DNA of 31,082 nucleotides from Geobacter sp. UBA6151 (GCA_002423105.1 DIUT01000044.1:1-31082); one strand, 5' to 3'; shown: positions 8,908 to 16,597, numbered from the stretch's first letter. A program made the numbers and translations. The notes: generated by a model not told the origin, from the sequence alone.

Positions 8908-9666
8908 ATGCGAGTCACTAAGGCAGTTATGGCACTGTTAACCCTGTCAATGCTTGTCGGCTGCGGCAAAAAGGGACCGCTGATCTATCCGGACCTGCTG
9001 CTGCCCGGTCCTCCCCAGGCGGTTTCCCTGGAGCAGACCGGTTCGCATCTGCGGCTTGCCTTTGATCTGCCGTCCAAGGATCGTTCCGGCAAAGCACTTA
9101 AGGAACCTGTTCAATCGATACTTGTGTACCGAAGAGTATTGGATCAGCAAAGTTGCAGCAGTTGTCTGGATACCTATCAAACCGTAGTACGCATTGACCC
9201 AAAGCATCCGGCTCCGGCACAGCGTCAAGGAGAGCATATCACCTGGATCGACCAGGATGTCCAACCTGGCGGACGCCTCTATCAGTATCGCGTCAAAACA
9301 TTGCAACCGGGCAGTGAGGCGGGAGCGGCGATTGATACGATTCCCGTTGCCCTCCAAGAGCCGCCTGCCCCGCCTGCCTTGCTGGCACGGTCTGTCTTTG
9401 GCGGTATCATTGCCCTTGAGCTCTCAGCTGACGCACCTCACGGCACATCGGTGGTCGGCTATCGTCTTTACCGCTCTACAGGAGCAGAAACCGCGCTACA
9501 GCCGCTTGGGCTATCTTATAACGGCCATTATGAGGACCAAAGTGTTCAACAGGGAATCTCCTACCGTTATGCAGCCAGATCGGTTGTACGGCATACCGCC
9601 ACCGGCGTGCTTCTGGAAAGCAACCTGTCACCTGCTGTCCCGGCAATAGCCCGGGATGTACCGTAA
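8908..9666 (+). CDS. Lipoprotein with LptM-like N-terminus and fibronectin III-like repeats
   Basis: The product is a 252-residue predicted lipoprotein. The N-terminus MRVTKAVMALLTLSMLVGC is a short lipoprotein signal ending in the lipobox LVGC, so Cys19 would be acylated and the protein anchored to a membrane. It continues GKKGPLIYP, like small LptM/YifL-type lipoproteins found beside argH or lysA in many Gram-negatives. The mature part contains two beta-rich segments of about 90-100 residues (for example LYQYRVKTL and GYRLYRSTGAE) that look like fibronectin III folds. An earlier in-frame ATG at 8875 lies inside argH; ATG 8908 is preferred because it gives a proper signal peptide and has GGGAAGG upstream. 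It ends the plus-strand run. The exact role is unknown. Confidence 0.8.
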   Translation: MRVTKAVMALLTLSMLVGCGKKGPLIYPDLLLPGPPQAVSLEQTGSHLRLAFDLPSKDRSGKALKEPVQSILVYRRVLDQQSCSSCLDTYQTVVRIDPKHPAPAQRQGEHITWIDQDVQPGGRLYQYRVKTLQPGSEAGAAIDTIPVALQEPPAPPALLARSVFGGIIALELSADAPHGTSVVGYRLYRSTGAETALQPLGLSYNGHYEDQSVQQGISYRYAARSVVRHTATGVLLESNLSPAVPAIARDVP

Positions 9667-9688
9667 CAGCAGCAGCATTAATACAAAC

Positions 9689-9724
9689 AAGAAGGGCGTC
9701 TGGAATACACCGGACGCCCTTCTT
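9689..9724. terminator. Bidirectional Rho-independent terminator
   Basis: AAGAAGGGCGTC (9689-9700) is the exact reverse complement of GACGCCCTTCTT (9713-9724). The stem can be extended inward with one G-T pair, leaving a loop of about 6 bases. It sits between the end of the plus-strand arg run and the end of atpE on the minus strand, and has T-rich sequence on both sides. It therefore probably ends transcription from both directions. Confidence 0.9.
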
Positions 9725-9755
9725 GTTTTCAATTACTTGTGTTGCTTAAAGACAA

Positions 9756-10031
9756 TTACTTCGCAACTGTCTCCAGCGCCTTGACAACAATATCCTTGTA
9801 GGGGTTAGCGAACAGGATGATCAGACAGACAACCAGTACGTAGATTGCCAGGGACTCGATCATTGCCAGACCGATCAGCATGATGGTCATGATCTTGCCG
9901 GATGCGCCGGGATTGCGGGAAACGCCTTCAACAGCACGGCTCACTGCGATGCCTTGACCGATGCCGGTACCGAATGCGCCAATTGCCATACCAAAACCTG
10001 CTGCCAGCATACACATTGTGAAAAATTCCAT
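9756..10031 (-). CDS. atpE: F-type ATP synthase c subunit
   Basis: AtpE forms the rotating ring of the F0 motor in the inner membrane. The 91-residue protein is a two-helix hairpin with the polar loop R39-N40-P41 that contacts F1, and the ion-binding carboxylate E59 in the second helix (MIESLAIY). Q26, E59, S60 and Y64 stand at the positions of Q32, E65, S66 and Y70 of the Na+-binding Ilyobacter ring, but L61 replaces the threonine found there. The start is preceded by the strong Shine-Dalgarno AGAGGAGG (complement of 10040-10047), fitting the need for many c copies. It is the last gene of atpZ-atpI-atpB-atpE; F1 subunits are not in the window. Confidence 0.96.
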   Translation of the reverse strand: MEFFTMCMLAAGFGMAIGAFGTGIGQGIAVSRAVEGVSRNPGASGKIMTIMLIGLAMIESLAIYVLVVCLIILFANPYKDIVVKALETVAK

Positions 10032-10059
10032 TGTTACTGCCTCCTCTAGGGTGGGTGTG

Positions 10060-10078
10060 CTCCTAAACAGTATAGGAG
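10060..10078 (-). promoter_or_regulatory. Hairpin in the atpB-atpE intercistronic region
   Basis: CTCCTA (10060-10065) pairs with TAGGAG (10073-10078) around a 7-base loop, between the atpB stop and the strong atpE ribosome-binding site. The pairing is exact but short. By analogy with the known E. coli atpB-atpE intercistronic element, it may influence mRNA stability or atpE translation; that role is inference. Confidence 0.4.
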
Positions 10079-10094
10079 TTAATTAAATAGTAGT

Positions 10095-10796
10095 TTAGTG
10101 CGCCTCTTCCAGCGAACCGTGAATGTAAATCATGGAAAGCAGCATAAAGACAAAGGCCTGAATAAATGAAACCAGAATGCCCATCAGCATCATTGGCAGC
10201 GGCGCAACCGGCATGAAATATTTTACGCCAAGGGTAAAGAATATCATCAGCACCAGTTCATGGCCCTGCATGTTGCCGAAAAGACGCAGAGTCAAAGAAA
10301 GAACCCGTGACAGGTGTCCAATAATTTCAATGAAAAACATCAGAGGAGCAAGCCAGATAATCGGCCCCATGAAATGCTTTACGTAGTGGGTTCCATGCTC
10401 CTTGACACCAACAATGTGCGTGGCGCAGAACACCACGACAGCACAAGCGGCGGTGGTATTTATGTTGGCGGTGGGCGGAAAGAATCCGGGAATCAGACCA
10501 ATCAGGTTGGAAACAAGGATAAACAGGGCCAAGGTCGCGATCAGTGGGAAAAAAGCGCGCCCTTTCGGGCCCATGGACTCGGATATCATATTTTCAATGC
10601 CGTCAACCACGATCTCCATAACGTTCTGAATCCCCTGCGGCACTTCGCGAACCGTACGGGTGGCAAGCAATGAGACAACAATTGCCAGGATGATAATCAG
10701 CCAAGTATAGGCGATTGCGTAAGCTGAAGCTTCACCAATCCCCAAAGGCGCAAGCAGGTGTTTGAAAAAATCCAGAAAGATAATCGGATGAATCAT
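10095..10796 (-). CDS. atpB: F-type ATP synthase a subunit
   Basis: AtpB is the stationary membrane subunit that carries the ion half-channels next to the c ring. The 233-residue product is strongly hydrophobic, with about five or six predicted helices. It contains the near-invariant segment LSLTLRLFGNM with the essential arginine facing the c-ring carboxylate, and LIGLIPGFFPPTANINTTAA, typical of the family. The frame runs 78 codons further upstream, but that part overlaps atpI and has no family likeness. ATG 10796 gives MIHPIIFLDFF, as expected for this group, and overlaps the atpI stop as ATGA. It is coupled to atpI and followed by atpE. Confidence 0.96.
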   Translation of the reverse strand: MIHPIIFLDFFKHLLAPLGIGEASAYAIAYTWLIIILAIVVSLLATRTVREVPQGIQNVMEIVVDGIENMISESMGPKGRAFFPLIATLALFILVSNLIGLIPGFFPPTANINTTAACAVVVFCATHIVGVKEHGTHYVKHFMGPIIWLAPLMFFIEIIGHLSRVLSLTLRLFGNMQGHELVLMIFFTLGVKYFMPVAPLPMMLMGILVSFIQAFVFMLLSMIYIHGSLEEAH

Positions 10797-11182
10797 GATG
10801 AAGTCTCCTTCGACGGAATTGCTACATATAGCGCTAACCCAAACAGACAGATTACGGTAACTGAAAGCCCGGCCAGCAATCCCCAGATAGAAAACCAGGG
10901 AGACATGACAATCAGATAAAGAACCACTGCGGTCAGCGACATTCTGATCACAAAGCGAACCATGGTTGAAAGCATGGGCCGGTCCAGGGGGGTAAGTTGC
11001 AGAAGCGCCCCTAATGCCACTCGCTGCCACAGCAGGTTTATAATGGCGATGCTGCCGCCGGCAAGAGCGCTCAGCGTTGCAGACATCGAAAAAAACAAAT
11101 ACGTCACTGCTGCAAGAACAATCAGGATCAACAGACTGCCGATGAGCAGGTAACCGGGCAAACGCTCCTCACGGCTTTTCAT
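10793..11182 (-). CDS. atpI: AtpI-type ATP synthase accessory membrane protein
   Basis: This 129-residue protein has four predicted transmembrane helices (for example LLIGSLLILIVLAAVTYLFF and IWGLLAGLSVTVICLFGLAL). It occupies the AtpI position directly before atpB. AtpI-family proteins help c-ring assembly or Mg2+ supply to ATP synthase; the sequence is poorly conserved, so the name rests largely on topology and context. ATG 11182 (MKSREERLPGY) was chosen over an upstream extension that overlaps atpZ extensively and is not membrane-like. Its stop overlaps the atpB start (ATGA), and its start overlaps the end of the AtpZ-type gene by 14 bases. Confidence 0.8.
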   Translation of the reverse strand: MKSREERLPGYLLIGSLLILIVLAAVTYLFFSMSATLSALAGGSIAIINLLWQRVALGALLQLTPLDRPMLSTMVRFVIRMSLTAVVLYLIVMSPWFSIWGLLAGLSVTVICLFGLALYVAIPSKETSS

Positions 11183-11405
11183 CGTCGGCTGCCTTGCGTA
11201 ATTCTCTGGTGGCGATAAGGTGAATGTTTCTGAAGCCCGCTGCAATTCCCATAAACATGAACAGATAAAAAAACCAGGGGGCAGTCCCAAGCCAGCGATC
11301 AACAGTCAGCCCCAGCCAGACACCGATGGCTATGGCGATAACAACCGATAATCCCATGCTTGAAACCAGACCAACATTGCGAAAAAGGTCACGGATCTCT
11401 TTCAC
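11169..11405 (-). CDS. atpZ: AtpZ/AtpI-family small membrane protein
   Basis: This is a 78-residue protein with two predicted transmembrane helices (LSVVIAIAIGVWLGLTVDRW and FFYLFMFMGIAAGFRNI), matching the AtpZ family that accompanies F0 operons. The GW/GxxxD pattern around LGLTVDRWLG and the AGFRNI segment are typical of it. The start is taken as GTG 11405 (VKEIRDLF), because GAGG lies 5 bases upstream and the longer version adds an unlikely charged leader. AtpZ with AtpI has been linked to Mg2+/Ca2+ handling and c-ring assembly. It is the first gene of the F0 operon, reading into atpI. Confidence 0.78.
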   Translation of the reverse strand: MKEIRDLFRNVGLVSSMGLSVVIAIAIGVWLGLTVDRWLGTAPWFFYLFMFMGIAAGFRNIHLIATRELRKAADDEKP

Positions 11406-11448
11406 ATGCACCTCAGTTCGCCTGTGGACTGTATACAGAAACCTGTGT

Positions 11449-11478
11449 TGCATACCATAGAGCTGACCAGCTTGTCAA
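11449..11478 (-). promoter_or_regulatory. Candidate sigma70 promoter for the atpZIBE operon
   Basis: On the minus strand TTGACA (complement of 11473-11478) is followed after 18 bases by TATGCA (complement of 11449-11454). Transcription would enter atpZ after a leader of about 40 bases. The -35 is consensus and the -10 is moderate. It lies in the 105-base gap between hemL and atpZ, just after a run of six T's that might belong to a hemL terminator. Confidence 0.5.
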
Positions 11479-11510
11479 TTAATTCGTTCCTTAAAAAACC
11501 TGGCACGGTC

Positions 11511-12797
11511 TCAGACAAGCTGCCGGAAACAGCTATATGCTGCAGCTATTGTCGCCTCGATATCAGCATCAGTGTGCGCCTGGGAAACAAAAGCGGTCTC
11601 AAACTGCGATGGCGCAAGATAGATCCCGGCATCCAGCATGGCGCGGAAATAGGTTGCAAAGGCCTTGGTGTCACAGGCGGAGGCAGTAGGCCAATCACAA
11701 ACCTCACTGGCGCTGAAGAAGGCACAGAACATACTGCCGACTCTGGTGCTGTAAATGGGGTAGCCTGCTTTTTTTGCAGCTTCGGCAATGCCTGTAGCCA
11801 GCGCAGCGCTCTTCTCTTCAAGCTGGCGGTAGAATCCGGGCTGCTGCAACAGTTTCAGTGTTTCTATTCCGGCTGTCATGGCCAGGGGATTACCGGACAG
11901 GGTGCCTGCCTGATAGACGCCCCCTGAGGGCGACAACTTCTCCATGATTTCACGTTTGCCGCCAAAGGCTCCAACCGGCAAACCGCCACCAATGATCTTG
12001 CCCAGCGTGGTCATGTCAGGCGTAACACCGTACAACTCCTGGGCTCCGCCGTAGGCCACCCGGAAACCGGACATCACTTCATCAAAGATCAGAATGATCC
12101 CTTCATTGGTGCAAAGCTCACGCAAGCTCTCAAGAAAACCTTCACGCGGCGGGACAGTACCCATGTTTCCGGCAACCGGCTCCAGAATAAGGCAGGCGAT
12201 CTGACCTTTGTTATCGGCAACCAGCCTCTTGACGGAATCAAGCGAGTTGTATTCAGAGGTCAAGGTATGCTTGGCAACGTCACCGGGAACACCGGGTGAA
12301 TCCGGCACACCAAAGGTTGCCGCACCGGAACCGGCTTTTACCAGCAATGCATCGGCATGACCATGATAGCAGCCGGAAAATTTGATGATTTTGTCACGCC
12401 CGGTATAGCCGCGAGCCAACCTGATGGCACTCATGGTTGCCTCAGTGCCGGAACTGACCATCCTGACCATTTCAATGGAAGGGACCGCATCGATCACCAT
12501 TTGGGCAAGTGTAATCTCCAGTTCAGTCGGTGCACCGAAGCTTGAACCGTTGTCAAGCGCCGTTTTAACCGCCTGCACTACCTGTGGGTGGCAGTGTCCC
12601 AGAATCATCGGCCCCCATGAACCCACATAATCGATATAACTGTTACCATCCTCATCAACAATGCGGCTTCCAGCAGCTTTTTTAATAAAGCACGGATTAA
12701 TACCCACCGACTTGAATGCGCGTACCGGACTGTTGACACCTCCGGGAATCACCTGGGTTGCCTGTTGAAATAACTGCTCAGAACGACTGTGATTCAT
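11511..12797 (-). CDS. hemL: Glutamate-1-semialdehyde 2,1-aminomutase
   Basis: HemL converts glutamate-1-semialdehyde to 5-aminolevulinate, the precursor for heme, siroheme and cobalamin; the last is relevant to the B12-dependent mutase in this window. The 428-residue PLP enzyme shows NSPVRAF (22-28), SSGTEATMSAIRLAR (115-129), FDEVMSGFR (238-246), and TTLGKIIGGGLPVGAFGG with the Schiff-base lysine K267. Length and motifs are normal. ATG 12797 has AAGGAG 8 bases upstream. It is monocistronic or follows the two coiled-coil genes, whose last stop is 48 bases before it. Confidence 0.97.
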   Translation of the reverse strand: MNHSRSEQLFQQATQVIPGGVNSPVRAFKSVGINPCFIKKAAGSRIVDEDGNSYIDYVGSWGPMILGHCHPQVVQAVKTALDNGSSFGAPTELEITLAQMVIDAVPSIEMVRMVSSGTEATMSAIRLARGYTGRDKIIKFSGCYHGHADALLVKAGSGAATFGVPDSPGVPGDVAKHTLTSEYNSLDSVKRLVADNKGQIACLILEPVAGNMGTVPPREGFLESLRELCTNEGIILIFDEVMSGFRVAYGGAQELYGVTPDMTTLGKIIGGGLPVGAFGGKREIMEKLSPSGGVYQAGTLSGNPLAMTAGIETLKLLQQPGFYRQLEEKSAALATGIAEAAKKAGYPIYSTRVGSMFCAFFSASEVCDWPTASACDTKAFATYFRAMLDAGIYLAPSQFETAFVSQAHTDADIEATIAAAYSCFRQLV

Positions 12798-12845
12798 CTG
12801 GACTACTCCTTCGCGTATAATTTAATCAAACCAGCATAGCGGCGG

Positions 12846-13151
12846 TTACACCGCTTTTTTCAGAGCTCTTTTGCGCGGAATCTTATGCATTTCGGTATTG
12901 TTGCGATGATCCGCCAGGTCAGAACGCACTTCGGTAATTTCACGACTCAAGCGCTCTTCTACAGTATCAAGCCGTTTGGCAAGCCCCATAACCTTGGCGT
13001 CAACCACGGCAATGTCTTGCTTGAGTTCCATTTTCAGTTCATCAATTTTTGTGTCAAATTTTTCATCAAGGGCGATCACCCGTTCTACAACCACCTTAAA
13101 ATTAGTGTGCAGATCCTCAAGCAACAACTCAAAGCGCTCTTTCCCCGACAT
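12846..13151 (-). CDS. Small coiled-coil protein, paralogue of its neighbour
   Basis: This 101-residue protein is not recognised as a named family. It is almost entirely heptad-like and charged, for example LDEKFDTKIDELKMELKQ and VMGLAKRLDTVEERLSREI, and would form a long coiled coil; the C-terminus is basic (KIPRKRALKKAV). The segment ELKQDIAVVDAKVMGLAKRL is nearly repeated in the next gene upstream, which points to tandem duplication. A purine-rich site (GGAGAGAGGGG) precedes ATG 13151. No signal peptide or membrane segment is seen. Function is unknown; similar short coiled-coil proteins are common in Geobacter-type genomes as far as I recall. Confidence 0.7.
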   Translation of the reverse strand: MSGKERFELLLEDLHTNFKVVVERVIALDEKFDTKIDELKMELKQDIAVVDAKVMGLAKRLDTVEERLSREITEVRSDLADHRNNTEMHKIPRKRALKKAV

Positions 13152-13169
13152 AACGCAGCCCCTCTCTCC

Positions 13170-13385
13170 TCAATTGGTATGCAGAGTTCTTTCCGCCCAT
13201 CTTTCAAGGTGCTTATCCAGCGCGGTTACCTTGGCATCAACCAACGCAATATCTTCTTTCAGTTCTGCTTTTGTATCGGCAATCTGGTTTGAAAGCACGT
13301 TATAGCCTTCATATACCGCTTTAATATCTGACTTCATTGATTCCAGCACAACCATCAACTGGTTAGTGGTTACAACGTCACTCAT
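13170..13385 (-). CDS. Small coiled-coil protein, upstream paralogue
   Basis: This 71-residue protein has heptad-like sequence throughout (QLMVVLESMKSDIKAVYEGY, then AELKEDIALVDAKVTALDKHL). The core block ELKEDIALVDAKV matches ELKQDIAVVDAKV of the downstream neighbour in protein and largely in DNA. The ATG at 13385 has an excellent Shine-Dalgarno, GGAGGTGAG, 6 bases away. The 18-base gap to the next gene suggests one transcript. Function is unknown, and the pair may form mixed oligomers; that is inference only. Confidence 0.68.
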   Translation of the reverse strand: MSDVVTTNQLMVVLESMKSDIKAVYEGYNVLSNQIADTKAELKEDIALVDAKVTALDKHLERWAERTLHTN

Positions 13386-13447
13386 AGCTCACCTCCTACG
13401 CTTCATTGGCTCAGCACTATGCCACACCCCCTCACCCGCCTCAACTG

Positions 13448-13480
13448 AAAAAGGCGGCCCGGAAATCCGGACCGCCTTTT
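13448..13480 (-). terminator. Rho-independent terminator of the porin-like gene
   Basis: AAAAGGCGG (13449-13457) pairs with CCGCCTTTT (13472-13480), and an inner CCGG/CCGG stem closes around AAAT. Read on the minus strand, the hairpin follows the porin-like stop by about 30 bases and ends in a run of T's. Confidence 0.88.
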
Positions 13481-13509
13481 GATGAAACAGGTTGTGCTAC
13501 GTCAGCAGC

Positions 13510-14886
13510 TTAGAAGCTGTAACGTGCCTGAAGACGCATGGTGTAGGGGTTCTCGGGATCCTTGGCATTAGCTGCAGTACCTTCGGTAGCGGAACCTTTG
13601 TAATAACCACCGTTGATCATGTAAGCGCCCAGAGCCATCAGCTTCAGGTTTTTGTAGAGCTGATAACCGGCGGTCAGGCCAATTTCAGTGCCCATGAAGT
13701 CGCTGGCATTAGCACGACCAGTCTTCTTGTCAACAGGTGCACCCACAGAAGCAGGCACCCAAGCAAAACCAACGCCGCCATCCAGATTGAACTTGTCGGT
13801 CAGCTTGGCATTGTAACCCATATAAGCAGTAGCCTGATTCGTGATGACGCGGCGGATATACTGGTCGGTGTTGGAGGGGCTATTGGCGGTATTGCGGGTC
13901 AGGATGATCAGACCGCTCTCGTTGTAAGACTGAACAGCGGTGCTGGCCCAGCCATGGCTATGGTTAGCATTGCCGTTGTCGCCGGAAACGAAGAGGAAGC
14001 CGGTACGGGCAACACCAGGACCGACATTGGCCTTAGCAGCTACGTTGGCAGCCCAACCATGATAATTATCTTTTGCGGGTGTACCGATGCCACCAGCGCC
14101 ATTGCCAGTGTTACCGATACCGCCACCCTTGCTGTGGCCAGCCTGCATTGCAGCAAAACCACTCAGAGCAACAGGACCCAGCTTGGTCTCAGCAGAAAGG
14201 CCAAGGGTGTGAACCATATCTCTTTTGTTTGCAACGGTGTAGTCTGCCAAGAAGTAGTAGGACAAAGCTGCTTTGGTGTCTTTGCTGAAAGCAAAGGTGT
14301 TGTCGAACATGAACAGGTCTTTGTTCAGATCGCCAACACGGGTAACGGTGGTACCATTAACGGAGTCATTCAAACGGCTGAAGCCAAGGCCCAGCGTGTA
14401 AGCGCCAATCTTGGTTTTGGTAGTAACCGCTGCAACGTCAGCATCAACAAAGATACCTTTCAGGGTATCTTTGTAAGGCTGCATACCCAGCTTGGTGTTG
14501 AAGTTTTTGCCGATGTTGAAATCAAGATAAGCATGCTTCACTTCAACGTTAACAGTATCAGTATCAATGTTGGTGCCGTTGGTACCAGTCGACTTTGCCT
14601 TACCATACTGGTTGTCAATTTCAAACTGAGTAACCATCTTCAGGTCGTCGCTGGCCTTAGCGATGTACTGAATACGAGCGCGCTGCTCCATGTAGTTGTT
14701 CATCTTGTTTTTTTCTTTTGTGGGAACAATGTTGCCGGAGCTACTGTTGTTGTAGTTGGAGAATACAGTATTGAAATTGAACAGGCCGTGGAACTCATTC
14801 TCAAAGGCCAGGGCGGGAAGGGCAGTCACGGCGGTCAGTGCGCCGGCTGCGGCGATGGTCAGCATCTGCTTTTGAAACTTAGTCAT
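13510..14886 (-). CDS. Outer-membrane porin-like beta-barrel protein
   Basis: The product has 458 residues. MTKFQKQMLTIAAAGALTAV continuing to ALPALA is a typical Sec signal cleaved before FENEFHG. The rest consists of alternating amphipathic strands such as ARIQYIAKASDDLKMVTQFE, KHAYLDFNIG and LKLMALGAYMIN. It ends in MRLQARYSF, whose terminal phenylalanine is the BAM recognition signature of outer-membrane barrels. Gly/Asn-rich stretches (GGGIGNTGNGAGGIG) look like exposed loops. It resembles the major porin-like proteins of Geobacter, but I cannot assign the exact one. ATG 14886 was chosen for its GGAGG site and signal peptide over an upstream TTG/ATG extension. It has its own promoter and terminator, so it is monocistronic and probably highly expressed. 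Confidence 0.85.
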   Translation of the reverse strand: MTKFQKQMLTIAAAGALTAVTALPALAFENEFHGLFNFNTVFSNYNNSSSGNIVPTKEKNKMNNYMEQRARIQYIAKASDDLKMVTQFEIDNQYGKAKSTGTNGTNIDTDTVNVEVKHAYLDFNIGKNFNTKLGMQPYKDTLKGIFVDADVAAVTTKTKIGAYTLGLGFSRLNDSVNGTTVTRVGDLNKDLFMFDNTFAFSKDTKAALSYYFLADYTVANKRDMVHTLGLSAETKLGPVALSGFAAMQAGHSKGGGIGNTGNGAGGIGTPAKDNYHGWAANVAAKANVGPGVARTGFLFVSGDNGNANHSHGWASTAVQSYNESGLIILTRNTANSPSNTDQYIRRVITNQATAYMGYNAKLTDKFNLDGGVGFAWVPASVGAPVDKKTGRANASDFMGTEIGLTAGYQLYKNLKLMALGAYMINGGYYKGSATEGTAANAKDPENPYTMRLQARYSF

Positions 14887-15072
14887 AAACGGTGTTCCTC
14901 CTTCTGTGGTGTATGTACTGCCTAATAACATTGAAGTTTTTTACGGTGTTGCCTCTGTTAGATCGGTGTTGTGTCTCACCACCTTTCATATAAGATTTAT
15001 GAATATTTCAAACAACTTACATTTCTGCATCGAGAATATTCAACTACTTATATGTTCTACAAATCGTGGGCA

Positions 15073-15100
15073 ATAATACAATAAATATAACGGGTGTCAA
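15073..15100 (-). promoter_or_regulatory. Sigma70-type promoter for the porin-like gene
   Basis: On the minus strand a consensus TTGACA (complement of 15095-15100) is followed after 16 bases by TATTAT (complement of 15073-15078). It lies in the 281-base AT-rich gap between the epimerase and porin-like genes and would give a leader of about 180 bases. Otherwise this gap (14887-15167) holds only AT-rich sequence and poly-T runs that I cannot assign. Confidence 0.7.
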
Positions 15101-15167
15101 GAATTTATCTGGGTTTTTTTAGTCTGCCTGCTTTTTTTACCTGCGCATCACCTGCACACACCCTCAA

Positions 15168-15572
15168 CTAATGGCTGCAACAACACAGCTCCGTCAACAC
15201 GCCGTTGCTGCTTTTGGGATGCACAAAGGCAATCCTCGTACCATGTGCGCCACTCCTGGGCTGCTCATCAATCATCCGCGCTCCCTGCGCCTTCATACGG
15301 GCAATGGCCGCTTCAATATCATCCACTTCATAGGCAATATGGTGAATTCCCGAACCATTTTTTTCCAGAAACTTTGCAATCGGGCTCTCAGGATTTGTGG
15401 GTTCCAACAGTTCTATCTTTGATTCGCCGATCCCCAGCATGGCAACCCGCACTTTTTGTTCGGCGACCTCTTCAATACCGTGAAAAGGCATCCCAAGGCT
15501 GTCACGATAAAATGGCAGAGCTACATCCAGGGATTGCACAGCAATACCGATATGGTTGATTTTTGTGAGCAT
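15168..15572 (-). CDS. mce: Methylmalonyl-CoA epimerase
   Basis: Mce interconverts (S)- and (R)-methylmalonyl-CoA, linking the carboxylase to the mutase. The 134-residue protein is a VOC-superfamily metalloenzyme. INHIGIAV supplies the first metal histidine H7, IELLEP lies at the second site, GIHHIAYEV supplies H77/H78, and GVLTELCC supplies E128, matching the family order. Length is normal for bacterial epimerases. It is the last gene of the methylmalonyl-CoA module, 47 bases after meaB. The unusual Cys-Cys-Cys tail (LCCCSH) is notable but outside the active site. Confidence 0.93.
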   Translation of the reverse strand: MLTKINHIGIAVQSLDVALPFYRDSLGMPFHGIEEVAEQKVRVAMLGIGESKIELLEPTNPESPIAKFLEKNGSGIHHIAYEVDDIEAAIARMKAQGARMIDEQPRSGAHGTRIAFVHPKSSNGVLTELCCCSH

Positions 15573-15619
15573 TCTAAGTGTGTCCTTTCGTTTCCAAAAA
15601 AGAAAACCCGTATTTGTAA

Positions 15620-16588
15620 CTACCTGCAGAAAACATCCAGCAAGCGTCGCGATGCCGCCGACGGAGTCGTAATTCCGGTCGCGACCGCCTCTTGTATCTG
15701 AGGAAATATTCCCCGCACCTCCTTGTGATACAGAAAGAGGTCCTTCAAATCATCCATCAGCAAGGACCACATCCAGTCCACCGCCTGGCGTTTGCGGGCA
15801 TCTGCCAACTCCCCAGAGGTTTCCATGGCACTTCGAAAACGTCCCAGCATCTCCCAGACTTCCGGAACTCCCTCCCCCTTCAAAGCACTGACGGTCAGTA
15901 CCGGCACCGACCAGTTTCTACTTTTGGGACGCAGGATATGCAGGGCATTTTCATACTGTTGCCGCGCAAGTTCCGTCTTTTGGCGATCAATGTCAGCTTT
16001 GTTGATGACAATGGCGTCAGCCAGTTCCATCACACCTTTTTTGATCCCTTGCAGTTCGTCTCCTGCTGTAGCCAGTTGCAACAGCAGGAAAAAATCCACC
16101 ATGGATGCAACGGTCGTCTCTGACTGCCCCACTCCGACCGTTTCAACGATAATGATATCGTAACCGGCAGCTTCACAGAGCAGCATGGTTTCACGGGTGC
16201 GGCGGGCAACCCCACCCAGGGTAGTTCCTGCGGGAGACGGACGGATAAAGGCGCGCGGGTCGCGGGACAGTTCTTCCATACGGGTTTTATCCCCCAGAAT
16301 ACTGCCCCCGGTAATCTGGGATGAGGGATCGACGGCAAGTACCGCCACCTTGTGCCCCTGGCCGGTCAGATGCATACCAAAGGATTCAATGAAGGTACTT
16401 TTACCAACACCCGGCACACCGGTGATGCCGATACGCAGGGAATTGCCGGTAAAAGGAAGGAGCAACTCCAGCAGTTGCGAGGCCCGCTGGGAATGCTCTG
16501 GTTTTCGGCTCTCGATCAGGGTAATGCCCTTGCCGATGGCGCGGATATTCCCTTCCCGGATTTTGTTAGCGAGTATTTGTAGTTCCAT
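15620..16588 (-). CDS. meaB: MeaB-type GTPase, methylmalonyl-CoA mutase chaperone
   Basis: MeaB is a G3E-family GTPase that protects methylmalonyl-CoA mutase and gates delivery of adenosylcobalamin. The 322-residue protein has the Walker A/P-loop GVPGVGKS (57-64), the family segment VDPSSQITGGSILGDKTRM (about 86-104), ETVGVGQSE (149-157), and the base-specificity motif NKAD (196-199). It was formerly annotated ArgK. ATG 16588 is preceded by a G-rich run (GGGGGGGTG) that forms the edge of the palindromic repeat upstream, so the repeat supplies the ribosome-binding site. It follows the mutase gene and precedes the epimerase, its expected partners. Confidence 0.95.
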   Translation of the reverse strand: MELQILANKIREGNIRAIGKGITLIESRKPEHSQRASQLLELLLPFTGNSLRIGITGVPGVGKSTFIESFGMHLTGQGHKVAVLAVDPSSQITGGSILGDKTRMEELSRDPRAFIRPSPAGTTLGGVARRTRETMLLCEAAGYDIIIVETVGVGQSETTVASMVDFFLLLQLATAGDELQGIKKGVMELADAIVINKADIDRQKTELARQQYENALHILRPKSRNWSVPVLTVSALKGEGVPEVWEMLGRFRSAMETSGELADARKRQAVDWMWSLLMDDLKDLFLYHKEVRGIFPQIQEAVATGITTPSAASRRLLDVFCR

Positions 16589-16597
16589 AAAAAATCA

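Noticed and set aside
10797..11030. 78-residue N-terminal extension of atpB
   Set aside because: It overlaps atpI fully and does not resemble a subunits; MIHP at 10796 with ATGA coupling fits.
12838..12862. GCGGT/ACCGC hairpin as terminator of the coiled-coil gene
   Set aside because: The stem is only 5 bp, overlaps the stop codon and is not followed by T's on the minus strand.
13492..14925. Long plus-strand open frame of 477 codons opposite the porin-like gene
   Set aside because: It is antisense to a gene with a signal peptide, barrel pattern, terminal Phe, promoter and terminator; its sequence has no family likeness.
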